Shown: positions 1-11,460 of the stretch, in pieces
Layout: every line of letters begins with the position of its first letter
Position numbering within the stretch: position 1 is the first letter of the stretch
From: Microvelia longipes
Taxonomy: Eukaryota; Arthropoda; Insecta; Hemiptera; Veliidae
Reading direction: 5' to 3'
Assembly (NCBI GenBank): GCA_018340805.1
Contig: JACMZG010001914.1
Location: 7,503,833-7,567,832 of the forward strand
DNA length: 64,000 nucleotides
Position numbers and translations under genes: made by a program
The notes under the pieces: model-generated
What the model saw: only the letters and a program-made list of their open reading frames with translations
Databases searched by the model: none
Told to the model about the DNA's origin: nothing

Positions 1-744
1 ATTCGTATAAAAATTACAAAAAACTAAAATTTTAATACTAACTTTGTCGAGTCACTTCGAAAAACATACTTCGTAAACGAATTTGAAAATGAAATAAAAA
101 CTAATACAAGACACCTTGTAGACCTTGGCAATGAACGAAAGTCTGAATGTATGAAAAAAAATATTTAAAAAAGATCACAAAATTCATTCTAAAGGCAAGA
201 ATAAACAGCAGAGTAAAACGAAAAAATAATAAAAGAAAACAAAATAATAAAATTACAGAAAAAAACACAAAACTTTTTCCTTATGTTCGGTGTGCAAATA
301 TTTGTTTAGTAAAATTTAAACCACTTTGTTATTTCTGATGAATGAATTCGTTAGAAACCTGCAGATCTTTATGGCAGGTATTGATCAGGTTTTAAGTCAA
401 AACAACCTGATGGCGTCTGTCTGTCCGTGGCCTACACAGTCCGTCATATTTGACATTGTAAATAAAATTTAACAAACTTGCTAAGAGGGTTGTCACATTT
501 GAATTTATTACTTTTCGTCTTTAAGCGAGTTGGGGTCTTAACAGGAGGGAGAGACTAATAAAAATTTAATCATATTAAATTTAAAATAAAAACATATTTT
601 TAAACATAAGAGAAAAAAGAAAGCTACAACATATCTACTTGTTTAATCATTAAGTAGAAATTAAATAAAAAATATTTTTCTATAAGTGATAATTACGCAA
701 AAGCAAACTAAACACGGAACATAACCTCTGCAAAATGAAACTAT
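1..744. other. AT-rich sequence without recognised feature
   Basis: I see no gene, repeat array or transposon end here. The 63-codon open frame at 147-338 is lysine/asparagine-rich, of the kind AT-rich non-coding DNA yields, and matches no family I recognise. Confidence 0.5.
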
Positions 745-1521
745 TAGTCCAAGAGCTGGACCTGAAAAAATGTGACTCATTTTGTACTACTTCAAACCAA
801 ATTATTGTGACTCATTTTGTACTACTTCAAACCAAATTATTGTGACTCATTTTGTACTACTTCAAACCAAATTATTTTCAAAATATACCTTAAATTATGA
901 ATGAAAAGCAATTTCATATATGGATCGGCAGACTACTGCCTATCCAGAGTGGGTCCTTTCATATGATTTTATAAAATCACACTAATTCTAGTTTTCTTGC
1001 AATAAGTGGCTCCCTAAGAGTCGTGTGCAAAACATGAAGAAACCATTTTATAAAGATGATGAAATTTCCTATTAAATGAGTGTTTTTTCGTCAAAATCGG
1101 ATAAATAAAAATTGAAGTTATGACATTTAATAAATGGCCAAAAAAGGCACAAAAAGTCAATATTTTTTAAATAAATTATCTGACTATGCCTAAATTAACC
1201 ATGAGGCATTAACCATTAATTAACTTTAATTGTAGTCAACTGATTTTGATGATTAAACACTCGTTTCATAGAAAATTGTATCAGCTTTAAAAAATTAACT
1301 CATCATGTTTTACACACGGCTTACAGGGAACCACTTATTGCAAGAAAACTGGAATTAGTGCGATTTTATAAAATTTTGAGCATGCGCAATCATATGAAAG
1401 GCTTCGCTCTGGATAGGCAGACTATGCTTTTCCTTCATAGTTTAAGGTATATTTTCAGAAAAATTTTGTTTAAAGTAGTACAAAATGAGTCACATTTTTT
1501 CAGGTTTGGCTCTTGGACTAT
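745..1521. mobile_element. Foldback element A, copy 1
   Basis: The two ends are inverted copies of one another. The left begins TAGTCCAAGAGC and the right ends GCTCTTGGACTA. Further inverted matches run inward: TGTGACTCATTTTGTAC on the left against GTACAAAATGAGTCACA on the right, then matching ATCCAGAG/CTCTGGAT and ATTCTAGTTTTCTTGC/GCAAGAAAACTGGAATT blocks. The arms are about 300 bp each around a centre near 1150-1250. No transposase is encoded, so this is a non-autonomous foldback element or long-TIR MITE. A related right half occurs near 47.9-48.6 kb. Confidence 0.75.
771..875 (+). repeat. Three exact 35-bp tandem copies in one arm of element A
   Basis: A 35-bp unit starting TGTGACTCATTTTGTAC occurs three times without a mismatch (771-805, 806-840, 841-875). 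The opposite arm of the foldback element has a single copy, so the triplication arose after insertion and is probably recent. Confidence 0.9.
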
Positions 1522-1681
1522 AAGAAATTGTATAGAATAATAATAAAATAATTCAAATATTGGATTATAATTGAAACATTTTATCATATTTTTAAAGAAA
1601 AAATAAGCTTATAAGGTGGGGGTCGTAAAAAAGGGCGAAGGGAGGAGAGTGTTTTTTAAAGCAGGGCACCACTGATAAAGA
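1522..1681. other. AT-rich spacer with purine-rich patch
   Basis: Short spacer ending in a G/A-rich patch (about 1615-1650) next to the following dinucleotide tract. Nothing coding is seen. Confidence 0.4.
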
Positions 1682-1699
1682 TTATATACATATATCCAT

Positions 1700-1753
1700 A
1701 CAGACACACACACAAATATATATACTATATATATATATATTAATATAATATAT

Positions 1754-1832
<79 letters not shown>
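1700..1832. repeat. CA then (TA)n microsatellite
   Basis: A short ACACAC run is followed by about 110 bp of near-pure TA repeats. Open frames across it encode only Tyr-Ile repeats and are artefacts. Confidence 0.95.
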
Positions 1833-1836
<4 letters not shown>

Positions 1837-2799
1837 AAACAATCCGATACTTATCGATTCCCCACTCCTTCACCCACTAGTATAGGCAATGGCTATAGAG
1901 TCTCCCATAGTATTTAACGTAGGATCGCCCCTGGAGCCTTGAATAGTAAAACACTGTTATTAATTTTAAAAGAGAAATAAATTTCTTCCCTTTTTTTAAA
2001 AAAAGAATTTTACAAAAATAAAACGTTGGTTTCTATTTTTGTGGATTTCGTTTTCAAGTTTAATACATTTTACTTAATAAAATAGTCTGTCGAGCGAGTC
2101 TTAAAGCTAAATGCGGATTGCCTAAACCTAATCCTTAAATAATTGGCTCCCAATTGTCTTTTAATGTTGGCTGTGACAAAAATAAAATCTAAACCCTCAC
2201 AAACCAACAAATATTCACAAATAAGGGTTAGTGTATTTTCAAAACATGTGTTTATGGAAATTTTGTTGACTAAACATGGATTTGAGAGGTGGTTTTCTTT
2301 GTAGTAGTAGATTTTATTAAATTTTTTAACTTAAATAATAGCGCTATATACCGCGCTCTCACTAAATTAATTCAATTTTCACGAAGGTAGAGTAGTATAA
2401 TATATTATACAGAAAACCAATTGCATTCGATGTTAAAAATTATGCATAATGCATTCGATGTTGGTAAACATATTAAAAATACAAATTTCCAATCCCTAAG
2501 GGGTTCCGATACTACAAAGCCGGTGTCACGTGACCAATTTTGGGTTGCCCCTGGGGTCTCGACACGTCGATGTCTCGCCACTACGTAACATCCACACATG
2601 TGTCGATCCAACGCAGAATCATTACAAGGAGAGTCACGTGACCCTTTTCTGTCCTGTCCAAACTCGTGGTTATATCGACACATAGCATGGTTTATCGATG
2701 TCTCGACATGTGAAAGACTCGACACTAAATAAATCTCCCCCACTATACCTCGGAAACAGCAGCTACTATATAGGAAATAACAAGAGACCCTTGGTTTTT
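1833..2799. other. No gene seen; segment with repeated CACGTGACC/TCGACA words
   Basis: Mostly AT-rich and featureless. Between about 2520 and 2720 GC is higher and short words recur (GTCACGTGACC twice, GATGTCTCG twice, TCGACA/TGTCGA several times), which suggests an old repeat rather than a gene. A 112-codon minus-strand frame over 2405-2743 has no recognisable motif. Confidence 0.4.
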
Positions 2800-2901
2800 T
2801 ATGTTACTCGGTGTCGGAGCTGTGGGCCTCTTCGCGGCCATATGATTGTTTATGTTACGCGGTATCGGAGCTGTAGGCCGATTCGCGGCCATATGATTGT
2901 T
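2800..2901 (+). repeat. Two tandem 51-bp units with GGCC hairpin
   Basis: Units at 2800-2850 and 2851-2901 share a (C/G)GGT(G/A)TCGGAGCTGT core followed by GGCC(T/G)..TTCGCGGCC and ATATGATTGTT. Each unit contains a GGCC-TTCG-type inverted repeat, a theme that returns near 20.1, 35.2 and 53.7 kb. Confidence 0.8.
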
Positions 2902-3191
2902 TTTCTGTTTTAGTTTGTATTTTATAGAACTCAAACTCCTCTCTAACTGAATAGAGACAAATCACTCTTCAGTTAAATAAGTAAATACATAATAATAAAT
3001 TTTTATAAAATAAATAATCAACTCACAATAAATAGAAAAGATGTTTAATACCTTTGAAATCTGAAACATAAAGATAAAGTAAGAGTTAATAAGATAGAAT
3101 AATTTAATACAGAAAAATAGAAATAACAATTTTGTTGCATTGTTGTGTTAAAGAAATTTTAGCTGGCAAGAAAACCATAAGTGGGCACATT
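2902..3191. other. AT-rich spacer
   Basis: No feature recognised. Confidence 0.4.
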
Positions 3192-3402
3192 AAAACTGTG
3201 CAAGAGACACCTCGGAAAATAACAAGTAAAATACTATACATTTTAATCGAAGGTCATGAAGTTCAGGCTTTATCGGCGCCCTAATGAGCTAGATGTAACG
3301 AAACAAAGTGGAGCATGACATTATGTCGAGACATCAATGATGGCGAATATCTTATTATGGAACCATGGGCGTAGCCAGGGTTGTCTTTAAGAGGGGAGCC
3401 CG

Positions 3403-3492
<90 letters not shown>

Positions 3493-3858
3493 ATAAGGTC
3501 TGTCTGATAATATCACCACAAAGTTAATAAGTCGAACTTAAAAAAAAATTAAGACCAAAGTTACCTTTAAGCTCTAAATCATGATAATAATAATTATAAA
3601 ATTAATTAAGTAATTAATTATACATATATAAATTAAAATTAATTTTTAAAGTTATTTAAAAAATGCTTTTCTTTGTCAGAACCAAAGTTTTTATATAATT
3701 TTTTTGCAACAACCCTGCTCGGCTGGGGGGGGGGGCGGTCCCTTTTTGCCTGTCCCCCCCTCTGACTACTCCTATGGATAAAACAGTTCCCAGATGTAGC
3801 AGAGCATTTAGTTTGTGTCATGTCTAGGTGTCTCTTGAACAATTATATTGTGTCAGCA
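3192..3858. mobile_element. Foldback element B, split copy
   Basis: The left part (3192-3363) matches the inner and outer blocks of the intact foldback element at 20306-20686 (GTGCAAGAGACACCT, TCGGCGCCCTAATGAGCTAGA, CATGACATTATGTCGA). The right terminal part (about 3780-3858, TAGGTGTCTCTTGAACAATT) completes it. A separate element (3364-3779) sits between them, where the intact copy runs continuously from GATGGAACA into TTCCATATG. Confidence 0.75.
3364..3779. mobile_element. Short TIR element nested in foldback element B
   Basis: Bounded by inverted ends CATGGGCGTAGCCAGGG (left) and CTCTGACTACTCCTATG (right). It contains a (TA)n tract at about 3405-3487 and a G9 run beside C7. It has no coding capacity. 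The GGCGTAGCCAG-type end is common in short hAT-like elements of animals, but I could not define a target duplication, so the superfamily is uncertain. Confidence 0.6.
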
Positions 3859-4600
3859 TAAGGCTTTTCTTCTAGCAAAAGATTAATTTACAGAACAATG
3901 CAACAAAATATTTTTCTCAAATGTTATTATTTTTTTTAAACTGACGTAATTTTGATAGAACGTTTTGGATTAACTCCAAAATCTTATTGGTTAATTCTTT
4001 TAAAAAACTTTTTTGAGTCAAGTTTCATTGAACCTGGATCAGCTATTTGAGCTGTAGCATTACCAGAAATCTGCACAGTACATAGAGTCATTTATACATA
4101 CATAGAGAAACCAAATTATTTTTACATTTTTGGGACCTGTAGGTGATGAAAAAGAGTGTTTACTAAAATAAAGTCTTTAAAATAAGTCTTTATACATCAA
4201 ATCTTTTTGGAGGTAAGGAAGCAATATTATAAAAATAAAAGAAAACAGTTCGATATTCCGGAGGCAATAAATTTACAAGGTTCAGTAAGAGCTTAGCATT
4301 GTCAACCTCAGCTAAGTCTTAAGAAAACACAAATTTTAAAAATCCTTGATAATTTCATTAAGTTAAAGCTGAAAAAATAATACAATGAGTAAATATAAAT
4401 TACTCCAGGGAACGGTTGGAAGTAACAAGTTTATAGACAAGAGCGCTCCAAGCGGGATTAAGGACAACTTAGTTTAGGGATATCATACTCTCAAGAGGTT
4501 TTCTTAACTCTTTGATATTTACGTTATTTTATTATCTCAAATGGAGATACTTAATATTATTTAGAAATAGAAACTTTAAAATCCTTCGTAAAATTTAAAG
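3859..4600. other. AT-rich sequence without recognised feature
   Basis: No gene, array or element end recognised. Confidence 0.4.
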
Positions 4601-4601
4601 G

Positions 4602-4830
4602 TAAATTTATATACTGTGGTAGATTTCAAATGCATATTTTTTATTAACTCAGCTTCGTGTAAATATAAATTTATATACGGTGGTAGATTTCAAATACATA
4701 TTTTTGATTAACTCAGCTTCGTGTAAACATAAATTTATATACGGTGGTAGATTTCAAATACATCTTTTTGATTAACTCAGCTTCGTGTAAATATAAATTT
4801 ATATACGGTAGTATATGTCAAATACATCAC
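4602..4830 (+). repeat. Minisatellite, about 64-bp unit, 3.6 copies
   Basis: Units begin TAAATTTATATAC at about 4602, 4665, 4730 and 4794 and share GGTAGATTTCAAAT and AACTCAGCTTCGTGTAAA. Divergence between units is a few per cent. Confidence 0.85.
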
Positions 4831-4849
4831 TTATAAATCATACGACAAG

Positions 4850-5075
4850 TATATCCACAATTTTTGTTAGATATACAACAAGTTAAGTAGCATTGAGCGT
4901 GGTAGTGCTGTATGGGTGACTGCTGAGAATGAAACGGATGCATTTACTATGCATGTCACAGTTCACATTTGCGAAAGTATATTCTGAGGACGAGCGAAGC
5001 GATCCGAAACAGGGAGGATAAGCGTAGCCAATCCGATGTGATGAGGAAAGTTCGAGGTACCCCGTACCCTTTTTT
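4850..5075 (+). mobile_element. 5S-like SINE, copy 1
   Basis: At 4881-4935 the sequence AAGTTAAGTAGCATTGAGCG then TGGTAGTGCTGTATGGGTGA parallels the internal-promoter half of 5S rRNA (box A, intermediate element, box C; family consensus AAGCAGCG..GGGCG..GGTTAGTAC..GATGGG..GACC). It is followed by GAGGACGAGCGAAGCGA and, at the 3' end, GAGGAAAGTTCGAGGTACCC with the CCGTACCC tail. The start is set by the shared TATCCACAATTTTTGTTAGAT leader. It is likely a Pol III-transcribed retroelement by analogy with 5S-derived SINEs; no coding role. Confidence 0.6.
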
Positions 5076-5082
5076 TCTATTT

Positions 5083-5083
5083 A

Positions 5084-5166
<83 letters not shown>

Positions 5167-5216
5167 TATATAATTATAATATATATATATATTTAATATA
5201 TATAATAATATACATA
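5083..5216. repeat. (TA)n microsatellite after 5S-like SINE
   Basis: About 130 bp of TA repeats directly after the SINE tail. Confidence 0.95.
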
Positions 5217-6365
5217 TTATACATATTAATAAATCATTAATATTAATTTTACAGCATTACCAGTGAAGACTTAGTGAGGCGCACAAACCCTTATTTGACA
5301 CTAATGGTCAATATTTTAATTTATTTTATCAATTTTATTACTTTATTCATTTATTTTAATTGGAATTAGAAATAAATTATTTATTAATTATTATTTATAT
5401 CAGTGTTGATTATACATCAATATTTAACTGCCATCATAATCTTTTCAATTTCAAAGGTATTTTTAAATAGATAAATAACAACAGACTAAACTGGGTTCGG
5501 CAATAATCGGACTCACGATCATTGACGAACCAAGTGTTCACATTTCCTTGCATTCTTTCAATTTTATGGTCGAGCTTTAATAGAATTACTTAGTGTTAAG
5601 TTAAAATAAAGTTAATTAAAGTACAATGTATAACTAAGGCCTTTTGAAAGTATAAGCTAAAGTAAAGTTAATATACATATTAAGTTAGTATAAAACAATA
5701 AATTATAATGAAGCTTATAATAAGAAGGTTTAGCAATAAGTACTGACCTGTCGGATTATCAACACAATGCTCTGTACTTCACAGTGTGACACAGATTTAT
5801 CCAAGGATAATGAAAGGTTACTTTGTATTTATTTTATACTTTGACGTCATGGGTTCACACATAAAGATAATAGACCTACAGGTAATATCTTTAAACAACA
5901 ATTGTACCAAAGGAGGTATTAGTATGAGGGATTTGGTTACAATTAGCCTTAGTAGAGATATTTCAAACCTTTCAGTGCTGACTGTAGGGTACTGCATTTT
6001 AAACATTTTCCAGCTGTAAGGATTGTAATTAGTAGTAGTAGTAATATGGGGGGGAGTGGTTGTAACTACCAGGCAAGTAGGCCACGTTGTTGGGCTCTTT
6101 TTGCCAGGTCCCTAAGATAGTGTTTTCTCCTTTTAATTTCAAGTGTAGGTATATTTCATCTAATCCAGACAGAAGACCCGTGAGTTTCTATGGTTCCTCT
6201 CATGTTTTTTCAAGCAATCATACATATTTTCACTGACTCTTATAGTCTAGTGAAAACTGGGAACAACACGTGCTCTCACTGTTAAACCAAACCTCCATAC
6301 GCTTTAAACTACAAGGCAGAAACAGTATAGTATTATAATGAATCTACAATGAGGGTCCTAAAGTT
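5217..6365. other. No gene seen
   Basis: AT-rich sequence. A pair of overlapping 62- and 77-codon frames near 5786-6019 on opposite strands has no recognised motif. A short (GTA)n and G8 patch lies at about 6030-6056. Confidence 0.4.
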
Positions 6366-6590
6366 TGACTATACCCAGTTTCATTTAGGGTAAGGGATCT
6401 TTAAGGAGAACCTGACAACGTACAGGCTCGAGACCACCGGCTTTACGTCCCTTCTGAAGGAGGTGGTACGCAGAATTTTTATCCCTCTCATAAAAATCCT
6501 AGAGGCCCGTACTGGGATTGAACCCATGACTAAAGTCCTTTCATTCTGTGTATTGGCCGCGTACCTTAACCAGTACACCACGGGTGACTC
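6366..6590 (-). mobile_element. tRNA-derived SINE (minus strand)
   Basis: Read on the minus strand from 6590, the first 75-80 nt form a tRNA-like head: GTGGTGTACTGGTTAAGG as an A-box-like D arm and GGGTTCAATCCCAGTA as a B box and T arm. The body ends with TACCCTAAATGAAACTGGGT, the same tail motif as in the tRNA-Gly-like SINE at 32432-32660 (ACCCTAAATGAATCTGGGT), so both belong to one family. Not a functional tRNA: the acceptor ends do not pair well. Confidence 0.75.
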
Positions 6591-7243
6591 TTGAGGATCG
6601 TAATTAAGCGAGAGCTAGAAAGCTAGAGGCGTACGCAGAAACCTCCCTTCAGAATTATTCTGCACAGGTGTGACCCCATAATATTGTTTTTCGTTGAAAG
6701 TGTCTTAAACTATTCAATCTCATAACCTAAATTATTTCGAATCATTAAAAGCCAAATTTTGTTCTTTCTAAAACATAAAACCACGGGGTATTTAGCTGAA
6801 CAATACACAATCACCTAACAAAAACATTAAAGTGTCTACAACAGTATTATCCCTTAACTTTAAGGTCGTTTCCTTCTGATTACGATTAGTTCCCTTTGAT
6901 TTACATTTTTCACCCACTAAATTTTATTGGCAACTTTGAAGACCTTTTTGGAGTTGCAAAAATTATGCGCATTTGCCACAATATTGTTCAGTTCTAATTG
7001 TACTGCTGCTTTTGTAATAAATACTTTTATTACACCTAACGACAAGAAATGTGGACGTCATATAATACATTCCTTATTTATAAAGAAAGTAATACAACAT
7101 CCTATTGACAAACACTATAAATAGAATATAGTAATAGTTAATCTATGTTGCCATTCTCTTTATATTTTAGATTACAATCAAGGCATGATATGTGTCACGA
7201 CTCTAAGTATCAAAGAGAAAATTATGTCATAATATTTGATATC
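6591..7243. other. No gene seen
   Basis: AT-rich, featureless. Short frames at 6927-7124 and 7145-7336 have no recognised domain. Confidence 0.4.
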
Positions 7244-7526
7244 ACCAGCGTTTCATTCATATTCGTATTAAGAGCTTCAAATATAAATATAAAGTTCTCT
7301 GCTCTTACATACCTCGTAGGAATAGTATTGAATTGATATATGCTGTACCAACTTTATAAAACAAGTATAAAGTTTCTTGTTTTTACATTCTACGCTGAAC
7401 TAGTATTTCATTCATATTCGTATTAACAGCTTATAATACACATAAAAATTTGCTTGCTTTTCCTTTCCTAGCAGATCCAGTATTTCATTCACATTCGCAC
7501 AAACAGCTTCTAATACGAATATGTAT

Positions 7527-8243
7527 TTATCTACTCACGGCAGCAAAATTAGCCATTACTGGACTGTTTTTAAGCTGCAAAATGTCATTTTACCTACACT
7601 GTCAAACAATACGGGAAATATTTTAAAACAGTACGCAAAATGTTTTGGTAATGAAAAAAGTACTAGGGAGTTAAGGCTCATTTAAATAACATGGGAAACA
7701 AGTCAAAACTCCCTAGGCGGGAAAATGAATGAGCGGAGGTTATTATTTTACAAATTATTGCGTGAATTTCGGTATTGTTTTATTTTGTAAACTATGATTT
7801 ATTCTAGCTTGTTTCTAGTATGTAACTTTTTTATTGTTACTTAAAATTACGATATTATTATTAAATGTTTAACATTTAACATTTGTTTATCTACTAATAT
7901 ATAATGTTTTGGAAACAAATTGGCAACACTGATAATTTTGGCATTAAATTAAATTATTTACCAGCTGTTTATGAATCGACAGATTTTTAATGTTTAAGTC
8001 GTCAGATTTTGCATGTCATGTTGCTATATTTAGTTTAAGTATATAAAGCTACAAAAATAGAACGTTATCAAAAACTAAATCTGTAAACTAAAGTTAAGTT
8101 ACTAAAACATAATGAGTGAGAACAACAGTGAAGTGAATAAAGAAACAAACATTGTTGACATTGACAAGTTATTGGACCACACTCCACCTGATATTGTCAG
8201 CGTTACATCTACTTCAAAGCAGTCTTTACTGCCTGTAAAATAA
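7527..8243 (+). mobile_element. TIR element D, copy 1 (lacks its right end)
   Basis: About 715 bp nearly identical to 52778-53515. It begins TTTATCTACTCACGGCA. The copy at 52.8 kb also has the right end TGCCGTTAGTAGATAAAA, an inverted repeat of the left; here the match stops at CTGCCTGTAAAA. Shared landmarks are TACTAGGGAGTTAAGGCTC and AACTCCCTAGGCGGGAAA. It carries the start of a small ORF (8112). Confidence 0.7.
8112..8243 (+). pseudogene. N-terminal fragment of an unidentified transposon ORF
   Basis: An ATG opens a frame beginning MSENNSEVNKETNIVDIDKL and running through LLDHTPPDIVSV to SKQSLLPVK before the stop. The copy at 53385 has the same start but small deletions that break the frame, and its end reads LLPVKSRSKYLK then stop. 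The conserved ATG and acidic N-terminus suggest the first codons of an element-encoded protein whose main body has been deleted. The KSRSKY motif faintly resembles the start of a tyrosine-recombinase core-binding domain, but this is too little for a family call. Confidence 0.4.
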
Positions 8244-8640
8244 TATACTATTCCTTGCTTTTACTTTCCTAACAGATCCAGTATTTCATTCATATTCGTA
8301 TTAACAGCTTCTAATACAAATATGAATTTACTTGCTTTTACTTTCCTCAGAGAGCCAGTAATTTATTTCTATTCTTATAAACTGCTTCTATTACGAATAT
8401 GTATTTCCTTGCTTTTACTTTCCAGTATTTCATTCATATTCGTATTAACAGCTTGTAATACGAATACGAGTTTACTTTCCTTTTAGAGCCAGTACTTTAT
8501 TTCTATTCTTTATTTCTATTCTATACTTTTTACTTACCTTTGTCATTGGAGCAGTATTTCATTCATAATCGTATTAACAGCTTCTAATACGAATGTGTAT
8601 TTTTTTGCTCTTACGTTTCTCAAGGAACTAAAATTTCATT

Positions 8641-9223
8641 AATTTATAAATAGGGAAGGACTAGTACATAACATGAAGACTTGACATTACGTAAAACGTT
8701 AGAAAGATATCCCCTGAAAGAAACGAATTCCTTTACTGTTGTAGAATTACTAGATCAAATTGCGGAGTGATAAGGAACGGCTTGTTCGAACTGTAGTTAG
8801 TATCTCACTTATTTAGGGCCTTTGATTTTAACTCTATTGTAAATTAACTATACTATTCGCAGACTATGTGCCCCCAGAGCAAGTAAGACAGATACTGTCA
8901 TCGCCGGGATTTAAATGCTGGCTGGAATAGACAGTCTTGTTAAGCTATAAGCATGAAAAACAAATTCCCTTAAAAACTGTATACTATGTTCCTATCCTAG
9001 TTAATGTTCATAGGAAACTTGAAAGAAATTTATAACACAATTAATTTTAATAAAATAACGCACAAAATTTTGATCAAAAAATTAAAGTACACAGCCTAAA
9101 AAATATTATAATCCAGGCAGCACAACAAGATCATGATTTAAATTGATGTTTTAAAATGAGCATAAATTGAGTCCATCGTAAAGAACGAAAGAATAAAAAC
9201 TGATGATAGGCACTGATAGGTTT
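8641..9223. other. No gene seen
   Basis: AT-rich sequence with no feature I can support. Confidence 0.4.
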
Positions 9224-9325
9224 AATAGGCACTGATGATGACCTCTTGTTAGGTCGATAGCGCTCTGCTTTATTGTAAATAAATATCATAAACTGTGGAG
9301 AGACTTTCTATTCTTTGGTTCTTTA
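9224..9325 (+). repeat. Solo copy of hammerhead-like repeat
   Basis: CACTGATGATGACCTCTTGT then TAGGTCGATAGCGCT, and a TGTGGAGAGACTTTCT end, match one arm of the inverted repeats at 30113-30346. The CTGATGA core at 9232-9238 is kept, but the usual GAAA is GATA here. Confidence 0.6.
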
Positions 9326-10585
9326 TGATTTAAATTGTTGCGCCATGTTTGTACGCGTGATACACAGACATACGCACACAACATTATGACAACAAGTCAT
9401 AAAGTCATAAATGTGTACCGTACCTGAAACGAATAAGTATGATAAAACATTAGTTACGGAATATTAGCGTGAACATATACTTTTTCAATAAACCTGCGGT
9501 TGTAAGTATTAAGTAGTAGTAGTAAGCATTAATAATTAATAATTCAGTCAATAAGGCCACGACTAAAAATTTCTATAAAAAAATAATAATTTCTAAAAAA
9601 ATATAATAATTTCTAAAAATATAATCTGTCAGAATAAAGTCAAGCTAATTGCATCACGAAAGTCGACTACCTACCTGATTCATTCATCAGATTCTAATCC
9701 TTATCTCACGACCATATCGCGATAATTTTTTTTTTTTTTCATTCAGGTAGGTACATTCAAGTCCAATCAAAATGTATAAGACAAAAGACAGTTTATTAAT
9801 AAAATTATAAAATAAAAAATAAATGAGGTCATAAAATTCTGACTGAAGCGGGTCAGTAAGTGGGCCGTGTCACGCATTGTCACACATAATTAGTTTAAAT
9901 AAAAGAACCATTATTTAAAACAAAATTTCAAAATATCTATTAAAAATCGATATTTTAATATTAGATGTGACAAATTTTGTAGTTTAGATTTTAATCTTAT
10001 TTTTACTTTTTTATATCTTTGTCTAATGCATAACTGGAGAAGTACTGTGTTCGTACAAAAAGTAGTACAGCATTTAAATAATAATTTTAAATTGGTTTTT
10101 ATTACTATTAAACAGTTTCTATTAGTTTTAGTTCATAAAATATTAGCAATGTATTTTAACAATACATCATATGATTTTTTTGCGGTTAAACGCCATAATT
10201 TTGTACGATATTTTTGTGTTCTAGACAAAAATATCGTCTATGGAATACGATAACTGCCGAACGCTTTCTTATATCAAAATGAAACTTGAACCCCTATTGT
10301 TTATGAAATATGTGTGACGTCATTAACCCACAAAAATGATCCCACAAACATTTTAAAAAACACAATTCATCATATAGTGTTTAGATTAGGCTGACATTTT
10401 TTTACATATATATTTTACTATGTATAGTTCACAAATATACGAAGTTATTCTCACGCTGTCAACTGATTTTAGCCATGTGTTAAACTATAATACATTCAAA
10501 AATTTGCTTATATCGTATCAGTATGCCACTTATAAAAACTACTAATATAACGAACTGATAAAGTAAAACAACCATGTGGCCACAA
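9326..10585. other. No gene seen
   Basis: AT-rich. T15 run at about 9727-9740. A 75-codon frame at 10026-10253 has no recognised motif. Confidence 0.4.
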
Positions 10586-10589
10586 TGCG

Positions 10590-10640
10590 GCCCCAGCGCC
10601 GACGTCCCGTAGGGGCAAAGAGGCCGAAGGCCTCTTGTTT
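10590..10640. repeat. GC-rich inverted repeat beside minisatellite
   Basis: Local GC island with AAGAGGCCGAAGGCCTCTT, a near-perfect hairpin, just before the 43-bp minisatellite. It resembles the other GGCC hairpins in the window. Confidence 0.6.
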
Positions 10641-11460
10641 TAATATTCTATAAACTAATATAAAAACAAAATAGGTTAACGCGTCTCTTGTTGTAATATT
10701 CCATAAAAACAAAATAGGTTAACGCGTCTCTTGTTGTAATATTCCATAAAAACACAATATATTAACGAGTCTCTTGTTGTAATATTCCATAAAAACAAAA
10801 TAAATTAACGCGTCTCTTGATTTAATATTCGATGACAACAAAATAGGTTAACGCGTCTCTTGTTGTAATATTCCATAAAAACAAAATAGTTTAAAGCGTC
10901 TCTTGTTGTAATATTCCATGAAAACAAAATAGGTTAACGCGTCTCTTGTTGTAATTCCATGAAAACAAATAGATTAACGCGTCTCTTGTTGTAATATTCC
11001 ATGAAAACAAAATAGGTTAACGCGTCTCTTGTTGTAATATTCCATGAAAACAAAATAGATTAACGAGTCTCTTGTTGTGATATTCCATGAAAACAAAATA
11101 GTTTAACGCGTCTCTTGATTTAATATTCGATGACAACAAAATAGGTTAACGCGTCTCTTGTTGTAATATTCCATAAAAACAAAATAGGTTAAAGCGTCTT
11201 TTGTTTTAATATTCGTTGACGACAAAATAGTTTAACGCGTTTCTTGTTGTAATATTCCATGAAAACAAAATAGATTAACACGTCTCTTGATTTAATATTC
11301 CGTAAAAACAAAATAGGTTAAAGCGTCTCTGGTTGTAATATTCCATGAAAACAAAATAGATTAACGCGTCTCTTGTTGTAATATTCCATGAAAACAAAAT
11401 AGATTAACAGGGTTTCTTGATTTAATATTTGATGACAACAAAATTGGTTAACACGGTCTA
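10641..11460 (+). repeat. Minisatellite, about 43-bp unit, about 18 copies
   Basis: The unit contains TTAACGCGTCTCTTGTTGTA then ATATTCCATGAAAACAAAAT. A variant unit with TTGATTTAATATTCGATGAC recurs at intervals (about 10800, 11120, 11200, 11290, 11420), giving a higher-order pattern. Each normal unit carries ACGCGT. Confidence 0.95.

Larger units (their letters stand above)
7244..8640 (+). repeat. Diverged tandem repeat (about 75-85 bp units), interrupted
   Basis: Units sharing AGTATTTCATTCATATTCGT, ATTAACAGCTTCTAATACGA and a TTGCTTTTACTTTCC segment occur at about 7250, 7395, 7475, then again from about 8275, 8365, 8425 and 8550. The array is split by the inserted TIR element at 7527-8243. 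Confidence 0.75.

Noticed and set aside
2405..2743. 112-codon minus-strand frame
   Set aside because: No domain, and the plus strand shows short repeated words here. It looks like a chance frame in a GC-richer repeat.
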